Assembly (NCBI GenBank): GCA_037976565.1
Contig: CP137680.1
Span: 20,817,307-20,881,306 of the forward strand
DNA from: Mesocentrotus franciscanus
Lineage: Eukaryota; Echinodermata; Echinoidea; Camarodonta; Strongylocentrotidae
Direction of reading: 5' to 3'
Length of the DNA stretch: 64,000 nucleotides
This document shows, piece by piece, positions 60,795 to 64,000 of this stretch. The first letter of the stretch is position 1. Each line of letters opens with the position of its first letter. Made by a program: the position numbers and the translations under genes. The notes under the pieces were generated by a model. It made no database searches. It saw only the letters and a program-made list of their open reading frames with translations, and was not told where the DNA came from.

Positions 60795-61625
60795 GTCACA
60801 CGCAATGTTCGTAACACAACCATCACCTCCTTGTGCGCGGTAGAGGAACTGAACGACATCTCTCTGTTGAACAGCGAGCAAAGAAGGACTCTTGACGCTC
60901 AAGTACTTGTAGACGACGCGCACAAATTTATGTACTGCTTCGTGCCTAAAGTAGCGTGCTCTAACTGGAAGCGTGTCATAAAATACATGAACAACAAGGT
61001 GCCTGACTTGGAGACGCCGATGAAGATGGACCATCGTAAAGACTTGGTCTTCCTTCACGATTTCAGCGATGAAGAAATCCAGCACAGGCTCAAGACCTAC
61101 TACAAATTCATGTTCGTCCGTGACCCTACAGAGAGGTTACTGTCGGCGTACAGGAATAAGTTTGGGGAGAATATCGGTTCGTACAACGCTAAGTACGGTC
61201 CGAAGATCATCGAGAAGTTCCGCAAACCTGGTGTGTTGATTGAAGGGTCAGATCAGTCAATGATTACATTCGAGGAGTTCTTGCGTTTCCTGGTGGACAG
61301 TGACACCCGAAGGATGGATCCTCACTGGAGACCCATGCATGAACTGTGTCAACCGTGCGCCATGAAGTACGACTTCATCGGATCCTTTGAGCAATTGTCG
61401 GAGGACGCTGCGTTGATCATCAATAAAGTCCGTGGGAAGAGTGACGCCTATTTCCCGGCGAGACAGAGCTGGTATAAACCTACGACAGATGAGAAGAAAC
61501 ATCGCGAGCTGAACAATGTTCACCCTACCTATATGAAACAGGTCGTGGATAAGTACGCGCGGGACTACATCCTATTTGGCTACCCGCCGCCAGTTTCTGA
61601 CATCACAAGGCCAAAAGGTTTATGA
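60795..61625 (+). CDS. Exon C: catalytic exon of a carbohydrate sulfotransferase (HNK-1ST/C4ST type)
   Basis: The terminal coding exon encodes 276 residues plus a TGA stop. Proteins of this family transfer sulfate from PAPS to glycans such as chondroitin, dermatan or terminal GalNAc in the Golgi lumen. The 5'-phosphosulfate-binding motif PKVACSNWKR lies at exon residues 51-60. The 3'-phosphate-binding motif FVRDPTERLLSAYRNKF lies at 107-123. Then come a DPHWRPMHELCQPC segment (175-188), YDFIGSFEQL (192-201) and a C-terminal YARDYILFGY, all typical of this family. A sequon occurs at Asn7. A pyrimidine-rich tract ending ctgcag precedes the exon, which opens in phase 0. There is no ATG at the upstream end (TTG at 60831 is an internal Leu), so an upstream exon is required. 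I saw no AATAAA or ATTAAA in the roughly 350 bases after the stop. The family is certain; acceptor glycan and orthology to CHST8-14 are not decided. Confidence 0.93.
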   Translation, partial: VTRNVRNTTITSLCAVEELNDISLLNSEQRRTLDAQVLVDDAHKFMYCFVPKVACSNWKRVIKYMNNKVPDLETPMKMDHRKDLVFLHDFSDEEIQHRLKTYYKFMFVRDPTERLLSAYRNKFGENIGSYNAKYGPKIIEKFRKPGVLIEGSDQSMITFEEFLRFLVDSDTRRMDPHWRPMHELCQPCAMKYDFIGSFEQLSEDAALIINKVRGKSDAYFPARQSWYKPTTDEKKHRELNNVHPTYMKQVVDKYARDYILFGYPPPVSDITRPKGL

Positions 61626-63354
61626 TCTTAACCTAAGAGACATTCATTGATATTTATGTTTTTGCATTGTTTCAATGAAAATATTGATAAGGAATCATTT
61701 TAAGATAATTTAAATCATTATATGTGGTCAGCTAATTATAAAACCAAAGATAGCATTGTAATTGCAACGCACACAGTGGCTTCAATCCCCATACCCTCAA
61801 GGTTGAAGAATTTTCGCGAAGTGTCTTTGTGACTTGACATCTTTCGTGAGCGCTTCTATTTGTACGACGCCCACATTGAATCTAGTACACGTGCAGACGT
61901 TCCCCGAAGTATGTTTGGTATGCATGCGCCTCTTTTCCCAAGACATTTGGTCCTAGATAGAGAAATGCATCTTGATTACCATGCATGACCAGCTAAGCGA
62001 TGCTAGAGGGATAGTAGCCGAATGGCACCCCTTAAATTTTCTCAAGTCAGGTTTATTTATTTCTAATTCGTGTTCGTCCCTAAAAATTTTCAAATTATAT
62101 CGCCCCTTATACCCCCAGTGAATTTGGGAATACCTGGCCCTTCTCTTCAGGCTTACTAGGCATTGTTCGGGAGGGGGTTGCATACATTGTAAGTATTTGC
62201 AAATTTGATATGACAACCCCCATCTAAAATGATCTAGCGTCGCTACCGGCTACGAACCCAGTGCGTTCTTTAGAATCAAGGGTAGTTTCAATATTCATAC
62301 CAAGAGTTTGACTGAGCTCAATATCCTTGTCCATCATTGTCGCTAATGATCATTTGATCCTGGAGATGTCAAAGTATTTTCAATTTATGTGTGTGTGATT
62401 GATGGGATACACGGGAATGAGCACTTTCCAGTTGGTTCAAATTGAAAAACGGTTGTAGCGATTCGAAATTCCCCATCTTGTGTGCCCTAGAAAAAACATA
62501 ATGACGGGATTTTTTTTTTTTTTTTTTTACTGATAATGGATCTAGTTAATTAAGGTTTGCCACGCTAATAGTTCGTATCTTGCATTTTAAAACATGAACG
62601 GAATCAGTTGGACTGAAAATGTTGGCCTTGATGACGATATTGCAAATGGACAATTACAGGACGGATTATGACAAGAATGGGGGCATTCTCACAAGGAAAC
62701 TCCACGGAGGTTGGAAGAGTCGGTGTGAGAGATGAGAACGGCCCTCATAATGTGAAATGCAGGCTGAATAGGATTGTATAGGCACAAGATTTCGTGATCA
62801 TTCCGGAATCACTATTACTGGTCAATGCAAAATGAAAGTGATGGACAAAATTAATTTATATGTTCATGTGTGTGTTTACATTTTTATCATCATTGTTTTA
62901 AAAGTGAATAATTATACTTTGTTTAGTATTTACTTCGAAAACGGCACTGTGATTACGCAAAGTTCTTGAAAATGTGTATCTTACGCAGTATATTTCTACT
63001 GATTTTAACTGGCACTGTGGAATACTGTTAGTTTATTTACCTCAGTGTGACTCGTTTGTAGATGGAGGATTTAATGAAAGAAAGGAAATGGGAGAAAGAG
63101 GACAGTAAATCTTTGTTGAAAATCAAATGAAACCAGAAAAGTTTTTACTCTTTAAAGTTGTATTTGTAATCGCAACTCTAGGACGTAACTTTCGAGCACC
63201 TCTGTCATGAATTTCCTTGGTTCTTGGTGAAACAAAACATCTATTTCATGCAGGAGTTGTACGTAAAATCATATGCGCCAAAACTACAAATGTATATCAA
63301 GGGTGCGTTTACACTTAAATATTTTCTTTGGAGAAAACAGAAATTCAGAATTTT
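61626..63354. other. 3' flank of the sulfotransferase gene
   Basis: Probably includes the 3' UTR, whose end I cannot place. A T run lies at 62512-62528. No other gene seen. Confidence 0.45.
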
Positions 63355-63560
63355 TAAATACAGACAGGGTACAATGGGAGAGGGCCTCGAAAGGTATGTC
63401 AGAGAGTTGCCAATATGCGTTTGATGAACTATGATTGATTGTAACTTTAGGAATGAATAATTATATTTCTATCGGATTTCCTCGAACTTTTCACATACAT
63501 GTCTCTCTGTCATTTACCCAGCTACCGTGATATCGGGATAGACTTTCCCCTGAAGTGTCA
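63355..63560. mobile_element. Family G-related, diverged
   Basis: ctcgaaaggtatgtcagaga and gagttgccaatatgcgtttga match the interior of the 55139 element, and gactttcccctgaag resembles its end. Confidence 0.45.
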
Positions 63561-64000
63561 CGGCATAATTAGCCATAAAGTGGCACACTTACTGGAATGA
63601 AATGAGTCTGTTTGAATAGTGGGTTGATCATGGCAAACCATGACTCGGTAAAATTTGCGAAAATGACCTTCAACTTTATTAATATAATCGATAATGATAT
63701 TAGGCCTGTGCGTATGCTAAATTGTATTAGAAGTAGAAACAGTAAAACCATATTTTGTTGTTGAAGGTTCATTCAAGTAATTGTGAATTTTTGTCATCAC
63801 CACTGTCCTATCGAACTATATCTTTCTTGGGTTTTTTCTTCATTTATTTGTTTATCTTGGGGCGGCTTTCATGACATGCATGGATGAATCTCATTAGTAA
63901 TCATAGCAGTAGTACATGTATATGGTGTGAGCAAATATGTTGTGAGCTAATACATTGTTATTTTAAACATTGGCAGTACTCGTTGGAATGTTCAATCGAT
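63561..64000. other. Unassigned end of window
   Basis: No gene or recognised repeat seen. Confidence 0.4.

Noticed and set aside
60831..60833. Apparent start codon of the sulfotransferase at 60831
   Set aside because: The codon is TTG (Leu). The frame continues upstream to a clear acceptor at 60794, so the protein start lies in an upstream exon.

Overview
This window looks like intron-rich, AT-leaning nuclear DNA of a marine invertebrate, most plausibly an echinoderm such as a sea urchin. I infer this from three things: long introns around a Golgi sulfotransferase gene, very dense short non-autonomous DNA transposons, and Helitron-like ends. I cannot fix the species from the sequence. There is no operon structure, rRNA, CRISPR array or convincing tRNA.

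Only about 1.7 kb looks protein-coding, all on the + strand. A catalytic 3' exon (60795-61625) encodes a carbohydrate sulfotransferase of the HNK-1ST / chondroitin-4-sulfotransferase type, with clear 5'-PSB and 3'-PB PAPS-binding motifs. Two upstream exons each begin with ATG, encode a type II signal-anchor plus stem, and end at a phase-0 GT donor: exon A (21343-21642) and exon B (32812-33405). The catalytic exon opens in phase 0, so either could be spliced to it, giving predicted proteins of 376 aa (A+C) or 474 aa (B+C). Either these are alternative first exons of one gene, or one belongs to a second gene whose other exons I cannot see.

The rest is mostly repeats. At least seven families begin or end at TTAA (called A-G here), and some copies share one TTAA junction, for example at 12730 and 15101. 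Other families are: H (AGGGACTTTT ends, 3-bp target duplications; 3635, 3801, 9131, 39312), I (fold-back, 7104 and 7844), J (palindrome, 10105), K (38995, 54024), a hAT-like element (38570), a 344-bp palindrome (18799), Helitron-like 3' ends (11088, 22114, 51955), a 124-bp tandem array (8928-9765) and a 150-bp tandem array rich in AGGTCA half-sites (59715-60440).

Region by region: 1-5.1 kb has direct repeats and a tandem pair of family H; 5-10 kb has families A, C and I plus the 124-bp array; 10-17.2 kb is an almost continuous train of repeats; 17.2-21.3 kb is the upstream flank of exon A; 21.6-32.5 kb is intron with families A, B, C and F and a cluster of small perfect palindromes; 32.5-33.4 kb is exon B with a 99-bp tandem duplication just upstream; 33.4-44 kb has nested elements; 44.8-47.4 kb is repeat-derived sequence with eight TGACGTCA octamers; 49.5-57.3 kb has copies of a larger repeat in both orientations; 58.7-60.5 kb has a possible LINE tail and the 150-bp array; 60.8-61.6 kb is the catalytic exon; the remainder is 3' flank.
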